Shown: positions 40,571-49,481, numbered from the stretch's first letter. The stretch: DNA of 64,000 bases from Anaerolineales bacterium UBA5797 (GCA_002418205.1 DIDP01000087.1:109169-173168); one strand, 5' to 3'. Numbers and translations are program-made. Notes: generated by a model from the sequence alone, not told the origin.

Positions 40571-40731
40571 AAACAATTGCTTTATTTGTGCAATTGGTGA
40601 TTTAAGGAGGAGGGAATCATAAGAATGCTCAAGGTTTGATCGTGAAAGAATCTTTTCCTGATTCTGTGTTCAATTGCCAGTTGCGCAGTTGAATTGTTTG
40701 TTGTATTTCAGCAATCTGATTGGAGGAAGCG

Positions 40732-41598
40732 ATGACAACCCTTAAAGTAAATGATTATTCGTTCGAATATTTTGAGTCAGGAGATGGTTTCCCGCTTGTG
40801 TTTGTCCATGGCTCAGCCAGCGATTACCGAACCTGGAATGCCCAACAGAAGGAGTTTTCAAAAAAGTTTCGTGCCGTATCCTACAGCCGCCGCTATCATT
40901 GGCCGAACGAACCAATCGCTGAAGATGCTGATTACTCCATGATGGAGCATGTTCACGATCTGGAAGCTCTGCTCCGATCAGTAAACGCAGCGCCAGCCCA
41001 CCTCGTAGGTCATTCCTACGGAGCATTTATAGGCTTGTTGCTCGCCATTCGATCCCCGCAGTTGATCCGCACCCTTGTGCTGGCTGAACCACCGGCCATC
41101 ACGCTATTTGTAAGCAATACGCCAAAACCTTTGGAGCTTATCAGGCTCCTGCTTACCAGACCTCGTGTGGCAATTGCCATTATCAGGTTCGGTGTTAACG
41201 GTGTGGTCTCCGCGACCAAGGCTTTTCAACGGAATGATCGGGATGAGGCTTTGCGGATCTTTGGCGAAGCGAGTTTAAGCAGGGAAACGTTTCGCAGTTT
41301 ATCTCCGTCCCGACTTGAGCAGGTGCGCGCCAATCTGATCAAGGCTGAACTGCTCGGCTCGGGTTTTCCGCCTCTGAATTCGGATGAGATTCGACAAATT
41401 CATATTCCAACACTGCTCTTGAACGCCCAGAGGAGTCCGCGGATGTATCATTATTTTTTGGATCGAATCGAAGAGTTGATGCCGAACACCGAACGAACTG
41501 AGATTCCCAACGCGTCTCATATCATGCATGAAGATAACGCCCCTGCTTTCACAGAGGCGGTACTTTCGTTCATCGAGCGAAACGGCAAAACGGTCTGA
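40732..41598 (+). CDS. Alpha/beta-hydrolase family enzyme
   Basis: A 288-residue hydrolase. The oxyanion region is VFVHGSASDYRTW, the nucleophile elbow is VGHSYGAF with the catalytic Ser near residue 95, and the catalytic His is in NASHIMHED near the C-terminus. The cap region (about 125-210) is helical. No signal peptide. Substrates of this family range from esters to epoxides and haloalkanes; the sequence does not decide. GGAGG precedes ATG 40732 by six bases. It is convergent with tnaA, with only seven bases between the two stop codons. Confidence 0.87.
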   Translation: MTTLKVNDYSFEYFESGDGFPLVFVHGSASDYRTWNAQQKEFSKKFRAVSYSRRYHWPNEPIAEDADYSMMEHVHDLEALLRSVNAAPAHLVGHSYGAFIGLLLAIRSPQLIRTLVLAEPPAITLFVSNTPKPLELIRLLLTRPRVAIAIIRFGVNGVVSATKAFQRNDRDEALRIFGEASLSRETFRSLSPSRLEQVRANLIKAELLGSGFPPLNSDEIRQIHIPTLLLNAQRSPRMYHYFLDRIEELMPNTERTEIPNASHIMHEDNAPAFTEAVLSFIERNGKTV

Positions 41599-41605
41599 CC
41601 GTTTG

Positions 41606-42994
41606 TCACTTCGTGTTTGGAAGAGGCTCGAACCTCGCCGTGAAGTGACGCAGCAATTCAGGAGCATACGTAAATTTATATCCGCGTAATTCGTTTGCGC
41701 GCGATTTGATCCTGACGAGTGTGTCCACCACATAGTCAAAGTGACTTTGCGTGTAGACGCGGCGCGGAATGGTCAATCGCAGAAGTTCGAGCGCGGGGTA
41801 ATGCCAGGTGTTGTCTTCGGGGTCGAGACAGGCGAACATGACCGAGCCAATTTCAACGCCGCGGATTCCGCCTTCGCGATAGAGTTCAACGCCTAATGAT
41901 TGCGCGGGGAATTCATAGTTTGGGATGTGCGGCAGGAGTTGATTTGCAACGACGTACACAGCGTGTCCGCCCGCGGGTTGGATGGTGGGAATCCCTGCGT
42001 CGTTGAGACGTGAGGCGAGATAAGCGGTCTGGTTAATGCGATAGGAGAGATAGGATTCGTCCAGGCCTTCGTAGAGTCCGACCGCCATCGCGTCGAGGTC
42101 GCGACCTGCAAGTCCGCCATAGGTGGGGAAGCCTTCGCGCAGGATCAATTCGTTCTTGATATTTTGGAATAACGTCTCATCGTTCACGCAAAGCAAACCG
42201 CCGATGTTGACGATGGCGTCCTTCTTCGCGGACATGGTCATGCCGTCGGCGAGCGAGAACATCTCACGGGCGATGTCTTTGACGGAGACATGCTCATAGC
42301 CGGGTTCCCGCTGTTGGATGAAGTAGCAGTTTTCGGCGTAGCGTGCCGCGTCGATGAAGAACGGGATTCCGCTCTCGTGGTAGACATCCGCAACTGCTTT
42401 GAGATTTTCCATCGAGACGGGCTGTCCGCCTCCCGCATTATTTGTAACTGTGATCATCCCGAACGGAATTTTTTTACGCCCATACTTTGCGATGAAGGCT
42501 TTGAGTTTGGCGATATCCATATTGCCCTTGAAGGGATGCGGATCCGCGGGGTCGGCGGCTTCGTCAATGACCAGGTTCGCGGGGCGACCGCCGCGGGCGC
42601 GGATGTTGGCGTCGGTTGTGTCGAAGTGCATGTTGCTCGGCACCCAGAGATTCGGCTTGACCAGACACGCGGACAAAATGTTTTCGGCGGCGCGTCCCTG
42701 ATGCGTGGGGACGAAATATTTGAAACCGAAGATATCATCCACGGCGGTTGCAAGACGATGATATGAGCGCGCACCCGCATAGGACTCGTCGCCGCGCATG
42801 AGCGCCGCCCATTGCTCCTGACTCATCGCGCCTGTGCCTGAGTCGGTTAAAAGGTCGATGAAGATGTCTTCGGCTTTGAGGGCAAAAAGGTTGTAGCCCG
42901 CCTCTTTAAGTTTGGCTTCACGCTCTTCACGCGGAATTAAACGAATAGGCTCTGTGACCTTGATGCGAAAAGGTTCAGGAGGGTAGTTTGTCAT
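41606..42994 (-). CDS. tnaA: Tryptophanase
   Basis: Tryptophanase splits tryptophan into indole, pyruvate and ammonia using pyridoxal phosphate. The 462-residue product shows IDLLTDSGTGAMS, VPTHQGRAAENIL, VTVTNNAGGGQPVSM in variant form VTNNAGGGQPVSM, and the cofactor lysine in MTMSAKKDAIVN. The sister enzyme tyrosine phenol-lyase has Arg in the segment here reading GIRGVEIGS and Phe where this protein has His (LLRHFTARF). The residues here (Ile, His) match tryptophanase. GGAG lies upstream of the ATG. The ATG overlaps the stop of a 40-codon relic ORF (42991-43113). Confidence 0.9.
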   Translation of the reverse strand: MTNYPPEPFRIKVTEPIRLIPREEREAKLKEAGYNLFALKAEDIFIDLLTDSGTGAMSQEQWAALMRGDESYAGARSYHRLATAVDDIFGFKYFVPTHQGRAAENILSACLVKPNLWVPSNMHFDTTDANIRARGGRPANLVIDEAADPADPHPFKGNMDIAKLKAFIAKYGRKKIPFGMITVTNNAGGGQPVSMENLKAVADVYHESGIPFFIDAARYAENCYFIQQREPGYEHVSVKDIAREMFSLADGMTMSAKKDAIVNIGGLLCVNDETLFQNIKNELILREGFPTYGGLAGRDLDAMAVGLYEGLDESYLSYRINQTAYLASRLNDAGIPTIQPAGGHAVYVVANQLLPHIPNYEFPAQSLGVELYREGGIRGVEIGSVMFACLDPEDNTWHYPALELLRLTIPRRVYTQSHFDYVVDTLVRIKSRANELRGYKFTYAPELLRHFTARFEPLPNTK

Positions 42995-43113
42995 TGTATT
43001 TCTCCTGAAAAAGCAATCTCATGGTTGTGGTGGGGATTGCTTCGCCGCTGAGCGGCTCGCAATGACATGAGGACTTTGATGCGGAACGGTTCGGGGGGAT
43101 AGGTGGTAGTCAT
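42991..43113 (-). pseudogene. Relic copy of the tnaA 5' end, 40 codons
   Basis: The ORF has its own ribosome site (TAGGAG) and begins MTTTYPPEPFRIKV, nearly the same as the true tnaA start MTNYPPEPFRIKV. After codon 14 it runs into a repeat-like segment (SLRAAQRRSNPHHNH) and stops with a TGA that overlaps the tnaA ATG. The two start regions differ at roughly a quarter of their bases, so the duplication is not recent. It has no Trp codon and no following terminator, so it is not a TnaC-type leader. It may still be translated and couple to tnaA. Confidence 0.65.
43013..43066. repeat. REP-like palindromic element next to tnaA
   Basis: The segment GCAATCTC...GGGATTGCTTCG, GCTGAGCGGC, TCGCAATGAC has the form of the dispersed bacterial repeat written GTCATTGCGAG...CGAAGCAATC. 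It contains short inverted repeats (GCCGCTGAGCGGC). It sits between the relic and the true start of tnaA. Confidence 0.55.
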
Positions 43114-43355
43114 TGTTTGCTCCTAGGTCTTTTGGATTAATCTTGGGTAGCGAGCCTGGCGTGTGCCCCTGTGTGTTGCCATTCGGTCTCCAATGACTTC
43201 TATATTCTACGACTTATCTACTTTTTTGAGTTGTAACAAATGTCATAAAATTTGGACTAAAAAAACGGATGTTATTCCATGACTGTTCTTGAACGGTCTT
43301 CGTTCCATTTGGGGGAGTGGTATGATTGCCATGCATGAACTGAATCGAGGTTCCC

Positions 43356-43976
43356 ATGTTCCGATTTTTCAAAAAACGCGAAGAAGTCTTTCATAAACTG
43401 ATCGAGGACCAGGCTTCCCTGACGCTGGAGGGGCTCAAGCTGTTGACAAGATATCTCGAGACCCACGACTCGGAGGTGGCGGATCAACTGGCTCTGAAGG
43501 AGAAGGAGGCGGACGAAGTGCGCCGCATCCTGATTGACGAGTTGAACCGGACCTTCATCACGCCGTTCGACCGCGAAGACATCTTTGCCCTCTCGCGTTC
43601 CATCGACGACATGATCGATTATGCAGATACGACCGTCTCAGAGATGGTCATCCTGAACGTCCCGCCGACCCCGTTCATGGTGCGCATCGCCTCGCTCCTC
43701 AAGGACGCGGGCTGGGAGATCCATCAGGCGGTCCAGCGCCTCAAAAAGAATCCCGGGGTTGCCGCCGAACATGCCCAGCGCGCCAAGGCGCTCGAGAACC
43801 GCGTGGAGGGCATCTATCGCGAAGCCGTCGCCGACCTGTTCAGCGGTCCCGAGGATGTGCATCACATCGTCGAGATGCTGAAGATGCGCGAGGTCTACCG
43901 ACATTTGTCCAATGCGGCGGACCGCGGCGACGAAGCGGCAAACGTCATCGCTGATATTGTCGTGAAGATTCTCTAA
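43356..43976 (+). CDS. DUF47 (PhoU-like) phosphate transport accessory protein
   Basis: A 206-residue all-helical protein of the DUF47 family, which accompanies Pit-type phosphate transporters and is thought to regulate them. It shows the typical start FRFFKKREEVFHKLIEDQA, the metal-site-like ITPFDREDIFALSRSIDDMIDY and a C-terminal helix REVYRHLSNAADRGDEAANV. It is ten bases upstream of the pit gene, which supports the pairing. Start ATG at 43356 has GAGG nearby. Confidence 0.9.
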   Translation: MFRFFKKREEVFHKLIEDQASLTLEGLKLLTRYLETHDSEVADQLALKEKEADEVRRILIDELNRTFITPFDREDIFALSRSIDDMIDYADTTVSEMVILNVPPTPFMVRIASLLKDAGWEIHQAVQRLKKNPGVAAEHAQRAKALENRVEGIYREAVADLFSGPEDVHHIVEMLKMREVYRHLSNAADRGDEAANVIADIVVKIL

Positions 43977-43986
43977 CGGATCACCC

Positions 43987-44973
43987 ATGCCCCCGGAACT
44001 GATCATCGCAATCGGGCTGGCGCTGCTGTTCGACCTGTTGAACGGCATCCATGATTCCAGCAACATCGTCGCGACTATGATCTCCTCCCGCGCCTTCCGC
44101 CCCGAGACCGCGCTGGGGATCACTGCCCTCGCCAACTTCTTCGGCCCGTTCCTGTTCGGGGTGGCGGTCGCCACCACCATCGGCGATGAGGTTGTGCAGG
44201 GGAATGTGCTCAACCTGAACATCATCATCGCCTGCCTGGTGGGCGCGATCTTTTGGAACTTGGCTACCTGGTTTTTGGGCATCCCGAGCAGTTCGTCGCA
44301 TGCGCTGATCGGCGGGATGATCGGAGCCGTGATCGTGGGAGCAGGGACGGACGCCATCAGAATGCAGGGAGTTGAAAAGGTGGTGATCGCCCTGATCGCC
44401 TCGCCTCTGATCGGATTTATCTTTGGTTTCCTCTTTACCCGCCTGATCTACTTCCTGGCGCGCGGCGCGACCCCGAACATCAATAAATTCTTCAAGAACA
44501 GCCAGCTTGTCACCGCCCTGGGCATGGCGTTCAGTCACGGCACGAACGACGCCCAAAAGACCATGGGAGTCATTGCGCTGAGTCTCGTGATCGGAGGGGC
44601 GATATCGGAATTCAGTGTGCCGACGTGGGTGGTGGCAGCCAGCGCCAGTGCGATCGCCGTGGGAACGGCAATTGGCGGCTGGAGGCTGATCCGCACACTG
44701 GGGGGCAGGTTCTACAAAATACGACCGCTGCACAGTTTCTCCACGCAGTTGACCTCCGGCTTCGTCATCCTGACCGCGTCCCTTTTGGGGTTGCCGGTCA
44801 GCACCTCGCAGGTGGTGAGTTCCGCGATCATTGGTGTGGGTTCATCTGAGAGTGTGGGCAAGGTGCGCTGGAGCGTAGCGGAGGAGATCGTCACTGCCTG
44901 GCTGATCACGATCCCCGCCAGCGCGCTGATCTCTGCCGGGACCTACTGGTTGATCACGTTCCTGGAAAAATAA
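43987..44973 (+). CDS. pit: Pit-family inorganic phosphate transporter
   Basis: A 328-residue secondary transporter that takes up metal-phosphate with protons. About ten membrane helices are present. The two family repeats are clear: FDLLNGIHDSSNIVATMISSR in shortened form NGIHDSSNIVATMISS near the N-terminus and FSHGTNDAQKTMGVIAL at about residue 180. GIPSSSSHALIGG and LPVSTSQVVSSAIIG are the matching Ser-rich loops. It is shorter than the E. coli PitA because the central cytoplasmic loop is small. Probably co-transcribed with the DUF47 gene. Confidence 0.93.
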   Translation: MPPELIIAIGLALLFDLLNGIHDSSNIVATMISSRAFRPETALGITALANFFGPFLFGVAVATTIGDEVVQGNVLNLNIIIACLVGAIFWNLATWFLGIPSSSSHALIGGMIGAVIVGAGTDAIRMQGVEKVVIALIASPLIGFIFGFLFTRLIYFLARGATPNINKFFKNSQLVTALGMAFSHGTNDAQKTMGVIALSLVIGGAISEFSVPTWVVAASASAIAVGTAIGGWRLIRTLGGRFYKIRPLHSFSTQLTSGFVILTASLLGLPVSTSQVVSSAIIGVGSSESVGKVRWSVAEEIVTAWLITIPASALISAGTYWLITFLEK

Positions 44974-45072
44974 TTTATGGATTTTTTATGCCCCCAACCT
45001 CCTTGCGGAGTATAATTCCTTCCCATAGACCGATGCACACAGCTCCACAAATCCATTGAAAAGGACCGGCGG

Positions 45073-46014
45073 ATGACGAAACTCTTTTTTGCAACGGATG
45101 TTCATGGGTCGGATATTTGCTGGAGCAAGTTCCTGAATGCGGGGAAATTCTATGAGGTGGATGTTCTGATTTTGGGCGGCGATATGACAGGCAAGGCAGT
45201 GGTGCCGTTCATTCATCAGGGCGGAAAGAATTACAAGGTCACACTGCTCGAACAGGAATTCCCGGTTACGAATGAAGAAGAACTCGCCGACATGCAGAAG
45301 CGTGTGCGCAGCCGCGGCTACTATCCATATCTCACAAATCCTGATGAGATCGCCGACCTGGAAAAGAATCCCGATCAGGTGCACCGGATCTTTTTGAACG
45401 AAGTGCTGAAGGTCGTCCAACAGTGGATGGACCTCGCCGACAAAAAACTGGATGGGACCGGCATGAAGGTCTATTGCTGTCCCGGCAACGATGACATGGA
45501 TGAAGTGGACGGGATCGTTCGCGCGTCCCGAAACGTGATCCTCGCCGAGGGGCAGGTCATTCCCCTGGATGCTCACCACGAAATGATCGCCTCGGGCTGG
45601 TCGAATCGGACGCCGTGGGATACGCACCGCGAAGAGGACGAGGACCAGCTCAAGGTCCGGTATGAGGCGATGGTCTCCCAACTCAAGGATCCGCACAACG
45701 CGATCTTCAATATCCACGTGCCGCCGTATAAATCCGGCCTCGATGAGGCGCCGGAACTGGACAAGGATCTGCGTCCTGTGCTGGCGGGTCAGGCGTTGAA
45801 GCCGGTCGGCTCGACCGCGCTGCGGAAGGTCATCGAGGAGACGAAACCTTTGCTGGGTCTGCATGGACATATCCATGAGGGCAGGGGCGCGACCCGCATT
45901 GGAAAAACGCTGTGCATCAATCCGGGCTCGATGTATGAACAGGGGACCTTACTGGGTGCGATTGTCGTTCTGGGAAAAAACAAGATCGAAAATTATGTGC
46001 TGACCTCAGGTTAA
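45073..46014 (+). CDS. Metallophosphoesterase
   Basis: A 313-residue calcineurin-like phosphoesterase. Metal-binding motifs in order: ATDVHGSD, LILGGDMTG, CCPGNDDMDE (family GNHE replaced by GNDD), FNIHVPP and GLHGHIHEG. The protein has no signal peptide and is likely cytoplasmic. The N-terminal MTKLFFATDVHG and the helical insertion between metal motifs 2 and 3 are like the archaeal/bacterial phosphodiesterases of unknown substrate. AAAGGA lies upstream, and a TATAAT is at 45011-45016. Single gene. Confidence 0.85.
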   Translation: MTKLFFATDVHGSDICWSKFLNAGKFYEVDVLILGGDMTGKAVVPFIHQGGKNYKVTLLEQEFPVTNEEELADMQKRVRSRGYYPYLTNPDEIADLEKNPDQVHRIFLNEVLKVVQQWMDLADKKLDGTGMKVYCCPGNDDMDEVDGIVRASRNVILAEGQVIPLDAHHEMIASGWSNRTPWDTHREEDEDQLKVRYEAMVSQLKDPHNAIFNIHVPPYKSGLDEAPELDKDLRPVLAGQALKPVGSTALRKVIEETKPLLGLHGHIHEGRGATRIGKTLCINPGSMYEQGTLLGAIVVLGKNKIENYVLTSG

Positions 46015-46083
46015 CTTTTTTGGGTTTTGCGTGTTACATATTTGTGGCACGTTCTCAATAAATTCCTAAAGGAGGAGTTTCCC

Positions 46084-47709
46084 ATGAGTAACTTGTTCGT
46101 CCGTAAAGCGACCGGTCTCGTGCGCTCGTGGTCGGTCATGGACGCGTTCATCTACGCGTTCTTTTCGATCAACCTCATCACGCTGGGGTTGTACAGTTTC
46201 AGCCAGATGTATTACTTCGAAGGCGGGATGATCAATGCGCTGATCATCAGCGCCATCTTCATCTTCTTTGAAGTCATCGTATATGCAGGATTGATCGCCG
46301 TCATGCCCCGTTCTGGCGGCGATTATGTTTGGCAGAGCCGCATCCTCGGCGGCGCGGTGGGCTTCATCCTGGCGGTGACCGGCTGGTGGTTCATCCTGTG
46401 GTTGTGGGTGCCGCTCTACGGCGACATGTTCCGTCACATCGTGCTGGTGCCGATCCTTGGCATTCTCGGCGCGCAGGATACGGCGCTCTGGTTTGCGGGC
46501 ACGCAGAACGGCGCGTTCGTCGCTTCATTGATCACGCTTGCCATCGTGAGCCTCTTCATTGCGCTCGGCATGAAGACCTACGCCAGGATCCAGAAATACT
46601 CGTTCTATGGCGGTGTGCTGGGATTGCTGATCGTCATCGTGCTTTTGCTCACAGGTTCCAATGCCGCATTCAAGGCAGGACTCGATGCCAACGCGGTCTC
46701 GATGTTTGGCGCCCAGCCGGGTGTGTATGACGCGACCGCGGCGCTCGGATCGGAAGCCGGCGCGATCACTCCGTTCAGCGGTGGGGCGTTGCTGGCGGTC
46801 TTCCTTGTTTTGCCGTACATGGTGTTCTTCAACCTGTGGCCCAATTGGGGCGCGACCTTGTACGGTGAGGTGCGCGGCGCGACGGACTTCAAGCGCAACG
46901 TCTCCGGCATGGGATGGGCGCTTGGCATTACAACCCTGCTTGGGATCATCCTGCTGTACTCCATCAGCAAGACCATCGGCTGGGACTTTTACGTGCAGGC
47001 AGGCGCGGCATGGTGGAACTATGCCTGGGGTTACACGGATGTCGCCCCTGCATTCCCCGTCTGGCCCTATCCCGCGTTGTTTGCGTCGTTCCTGACGCCC
47101 AGCAGGGTCGTTCAGTTCATTGTCGTCGTGTTGATGAGTTTGTGGTGGTTCGGCTGGAGCGGGACGGTGTTCCTCTCCTCCACGCGCGTGATCTTCGCCG
47201 CGGCGTTCGACCGCCTGCTCCCTGAGAAGGTCGCGGAGGTGGACGAGCGCACCGGCACGCCGGTCAACGCGTTGCTGTTGATGGTGGTCCCTTCAGTTTT
47301 GGTTGCCTATCTCTTCTCATACAACATTGCGAACTTCCAGACGTTGACGCTGTGCTCGACTTTGGTGATCGCCGTCACTTATCTTGGCACGACGATCTCG
47401 GCGATCATCCTCCCATATACCAAACCCGACCTGTATAAATCCTCGCCGATCGCCAAATACAACATCCTTGGCATTCCGTTGATCACGGTGGCGGGCTTGA
47501 TCTTTGGCGGCTTTCTCGTGTTCCTGTTGTATCAGTGGTTGTTCGACCCGAACGCCTTGTACGGCATCGGGTTGACCAATACAAGTTCGATATATTACAT
47601 GCTGTCGATGTACGTGCTCGCCGCGATCATCTACTTTGGTTTCAAAGCCTATCGCACGCGCAGCGGCATCGATATGAACAAGGTGCAGTCCGAGATCCCG
47701 GTGGAGTAG
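46084..47709 (+). CDS. APC-superfamily amino acid permease
   Basis: A 541-residue integral membrane protein with 12 or more helices. The first helix carries WSVMDAFIYAFFSINL and helix 3 has AVMPRSGGDYVWQSRIL, the permease signature (SGGxYxW). FLSSTRVIFAAAFDRLLPEK follows later, the usual segment before the last helices. Family members exchange or import amino acids; the substrate is not evident. AAAGGAGGAG lies just before ATG 46084. Its stop is followed by a terminator. Confidence 0.85.
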   Translation: MSNLFVRKATGLVRSWSVMDAFIYAFFSINLITLGLYSFSQMYYFEGGMINALIISAIFIFFEVIVYAGLIAVMPRSGGDYVWQSRILGGAVGFILAVTGWWFILWLWVPLYGDMFRHIVLVPILGILGAQDTALWFAGTQNGAFVASLITLAIVSLFIALGMKTYARIQKYSFYGGVLGLLIVIVLLLTGSNAAFKAGLDANAVSMFGAQPGVYDATAALGSEAGAITPFSGGALLAVFLVLPYMVFFNLWPNWGATLYGEVRGATDFKRNVSGMGWALGITTLLGIILLYSISKTIGWDFYVQAGAAWWNYAWGYTDVAPAFPVWPYPALFASFLTPSRVVQFIVVVLMSLWWFGWSGTVFLSSTRVIFAAAFDRLLPEKVAEVDERTGTPVNALLLMVVPSVLVAYLFSYNIANFQTLTLCSTLVIAVTYLGTTISAIILPYTKPDLYKSSPIAKYNILGIPLITVAGLIFGGFLVFLLYQWLFDPNALYGIGLTNTSSIYYMLSMYVLAAIIYFGFKAYRTRSGIDMNKVQSEIPVE

Positions 47710-47723
47710 CCCGGGCGACTTTC

Positions 47724-47766
47724 ATACCCTTCTCCCTTTTCAAGAGGGAGAAGGGTATAATTTTTT
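47724..47766 (+). terminator. Terminator whose end forms the next promoter's -10 box
   Basis: A 14-bp perfect inverted repeat (47724-47737 and 47745-47758) followed by AATTTTTTC. The last bases of the stem plus the tail read TATAAT (47756-47761), six bases before the next ATG. Confidence 0.8.
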
Positions 47767-47767
47767 C

Positions 47768-48523
47768 ATGGACTCTTTGACCGAACTTGTCAACGAGATG
47801 CACCATCTCATTGACGCCGCGAACAAAAGTCAAATTCATCTGCGCGCCTTTGGGGGGCTGGCGATCCTGGCGCAAAGTCAAAAGGACCCTCGCTTTTTCA
47901 AACGCGATGCGCCCGATCTTGATTTTCTCATTCCAAAGAATGAACGGCAAAAGCTCGAGCCGTTCTTCCACGAGATGGGCTATTCCCCTGACAGGCAGTT
48001 CAACCTGTTGAACGGAATGCGCCGTCAGATCTACTATTCCGACCGTACCCACGATCTTCACGTTGATATTCTGGTCGGTGATTTCGAGATGTGTCACAAA
48101 CTGCCGCTCGATAACCGCCTCGAGGTCGACCCGGTCACCATTCCGCTTGCGGAGTTGCTGCTTTCCAAGGCGCAGGTGGTGCAGTTGAATCGCAAGGATG
48201 CCCTCGATATCATTTCCCTGCTTTTCAATCACGAAGTCGGTGAGGAGAAGGATGGCAGGATCGGGCTGGATCGCATCACGCAACTCTGCGGTCAGGATTG
48301 GGGGCTTTACAAAACGACCTCCATCAACCTCGGACGTGTCGAGGAACTGCTGGCGGATAAGGAATTGAATCTCACCCCCGAAGAGCGCGGTCTGGTGGTG
48401 GATCGCATTCGCAGGATCCAAAAGGCGTTTGCTGACATGCCCAAATCCGTTGCCTGGCAGATGCGCGACAAGGTCGGCACACGCGTCCGCTGGTATCTGG
48501 AGGTGGAGGAGGTGGATCAGTGA
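47768..48523 (+). CDS. Nucleotidyltransferase-fold protein
   Basis: A 251-residue protein with a nucleotidyltransferase-like core: AFGGLAI near residue 27, the Asp pair in DAPDLDFLIP near 50, and a third acidic position in DLHVDILVG near 100. These match the GG...DxD...D pattern of the Pol-beta fold, as in AbiEii-like or related families. The C-terminal half is helical with no recognised motif. No ribosome site precedes the ATG, and a TATAAT box ends six bases upstream, so the mRNA is probably leaderless. The next small ORF starts inside its stop codon (GTGA). Confidence 0.65.
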   Translation: MDSLTELVNEMHHLIDAANKSQIHLRAFGGLAILAQSQKDPRFFKRDAPDLDFLIPKNERQKLEPFFHEMGYSPDRQFNLLNGMRRQIYYSDRTHDLHVDILVGDFEMCHKLPLDNRLEVDPVTIPLAELLLSKAQVVQLNRKDALDIISLLFNHEVGEEKDGRIGLDRITQLCGQDWGLYKTTSINLGRVEELLADKELNLTPEERGLVVDRIRRIQKAFADMPKSVAWQMRDKVGTRVRWYLEVEEVDQ

Positions 48524-48696
48524 CGCGCCGCGCTCGAATCATCCTCGGCATTCTCCTCCTCGGTGTATCCCTCGCTTTATTGATCTGGAGCTTCAGACCA
48601 TTGGGACGCGAGACGCGCACGCAGCCGATCTCTCCCTCAGACCTGCAACTGCCGACGCCTGTCTCGCTTCTGATTTACCCGGAACCTGGCGCGTGA
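48520..48696 (+). CDS. Small single-pass membrane protein (58 residues)
   Basis: A short ORF from GTG 48520 to TGA 48694-48696. It encodes a basic start (VTRRAR), one hydrophobic helix (IILGILLLGVSLALLIW, about 7-23), and a Pro-rich outer tail ending LIYPEPGA. It overlaps its upstream neighbour by four bases (GTGA) and the downstream gene by four (GTGA), which strongly suggests translational coupling and supports that it is real. Function unknown. Confidence 0.6.
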   Translation: MTRRARIILGILLLGVSLALLIWSFRPLGRETRTQPISPSDLQLPTPVSLLIYPEPGA

Positions 48697-49481
48697 ACAA
48701 GTTGCATTTACCTCCCCGAAACATTTTTCCGGTCATGCTGGCGGTAACGGTCCTCGCGCTTGCGATCCTCTCATGTGGCGCAGGCGCGCCGGGCACTGGT
48801 GAAGAGCAGCCTGTTGCATCTCAGGCAACACAACCTGCTCCCGAAGAACCCTCTGAGGAACAACCGCCGACCATTATTGATCCGGTCCCACAGCCAACGT
48901 TTTCACTTCCCGCAACTTCGGTGCCCGCCATCCCCGAGAAGCGGCGACTCACACTTGAATTCCCGGAGAAGATCCGCGTGGGCGATGCGGACATCGTCCG
49001 CTTGACGCTGGAGGTGGATGACCTCGGCAACGTCACACCGACTGCCGTGATCGAAGGGAATGTGGTGACGGGCGAGGTGATCGAAATTCCAAACCTTTAC
49101 GAAACCCATCATGTGATCGTTGAGTCGAAGTTCGATGTCGCGGGCTTGCAGGTCTCGCCGGCGGAATCGATCAGCCAGACTCTTTCGCCGGGCCAGACAC
49201 TGAATTTCTTCTGGAGCGTCCGCCCGCAGGAGACCGGCGTCTATCGCGGGACGCTCTGGTTGTTCCTGCATTTTGTGGATAAGTTGAGCGGCGAAGAGAG
49301 CCGGAAAACGGTATCCGCTCAAATCGTCGAGATCGAAGCGGTGAATTTTTTTGGTCTGTCTGCAAATCTGGTGCGCGGCATGGGGGCGGTCGGTTCGGTT
49401 GTGGGGACAGTCGTCGGTTTTCCATTCTTCGAAGATATTGTCAAATTTATTTTTAAAAGGAGAGGCAGGGTTCATAACTGA
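48693..49481 (+). CDS. Putative lipoprotein, unknown function
   Basis: A 262-residue exported protein. The N-terminal hydrophobic stretch ends in LAILSCGAG, a plausible but not ideal lipobox with Cys near 28. A Pro/Glu-rich linker follows (to about 80), then a beta-rich domain (about 85-220), and a Gly/Val-rich hydrophobic segment near the C-terminus that may also touch the membrane. GTG 48693 is chosen because it overlaps the preceding stop (GTGA). It forms a three-gene unit with the nucleotidyltransferase-like protein and the small membrane protein. Confidence 0.6.
   Translation: MNKLHLPPRNIFPVMLAVTVLALAILSCGAGAPGTGEEQPVASQATQPAPEEPSEEQPPTIIDPVPQPTFSLPATSVPAIPEKRRLTLEFPEKIRVGDADIVRLTLEVDDLGNVTPTAVIEGNVVTGEVIEIPNLYETHHVIVESKFDVAGLQVSPAESISQTLSPGQTLNFFWSVRPQETGVYRGTLWLFLHFVDKLSGEESRKTVSAQIVEIEAVNFFGLSANLVRGMGAVGSVVGTVVGFPFFEDIVKFIFKRRGRVHN

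Noticed and set aside
41606..42994. Tyrosine phenol-lyase
   Set aside because: The residues that distinguish the two enzymes read as in tryptophanase (Ile in GIRGVEIG, His in LRHFTARF).
42991..43113. TnaC-type leader peptide of tryptophanase
   Set aside because: The ORF has no Trp codon and no Rho or intrinsic terminator site follows; it copies the tnaA start itself.
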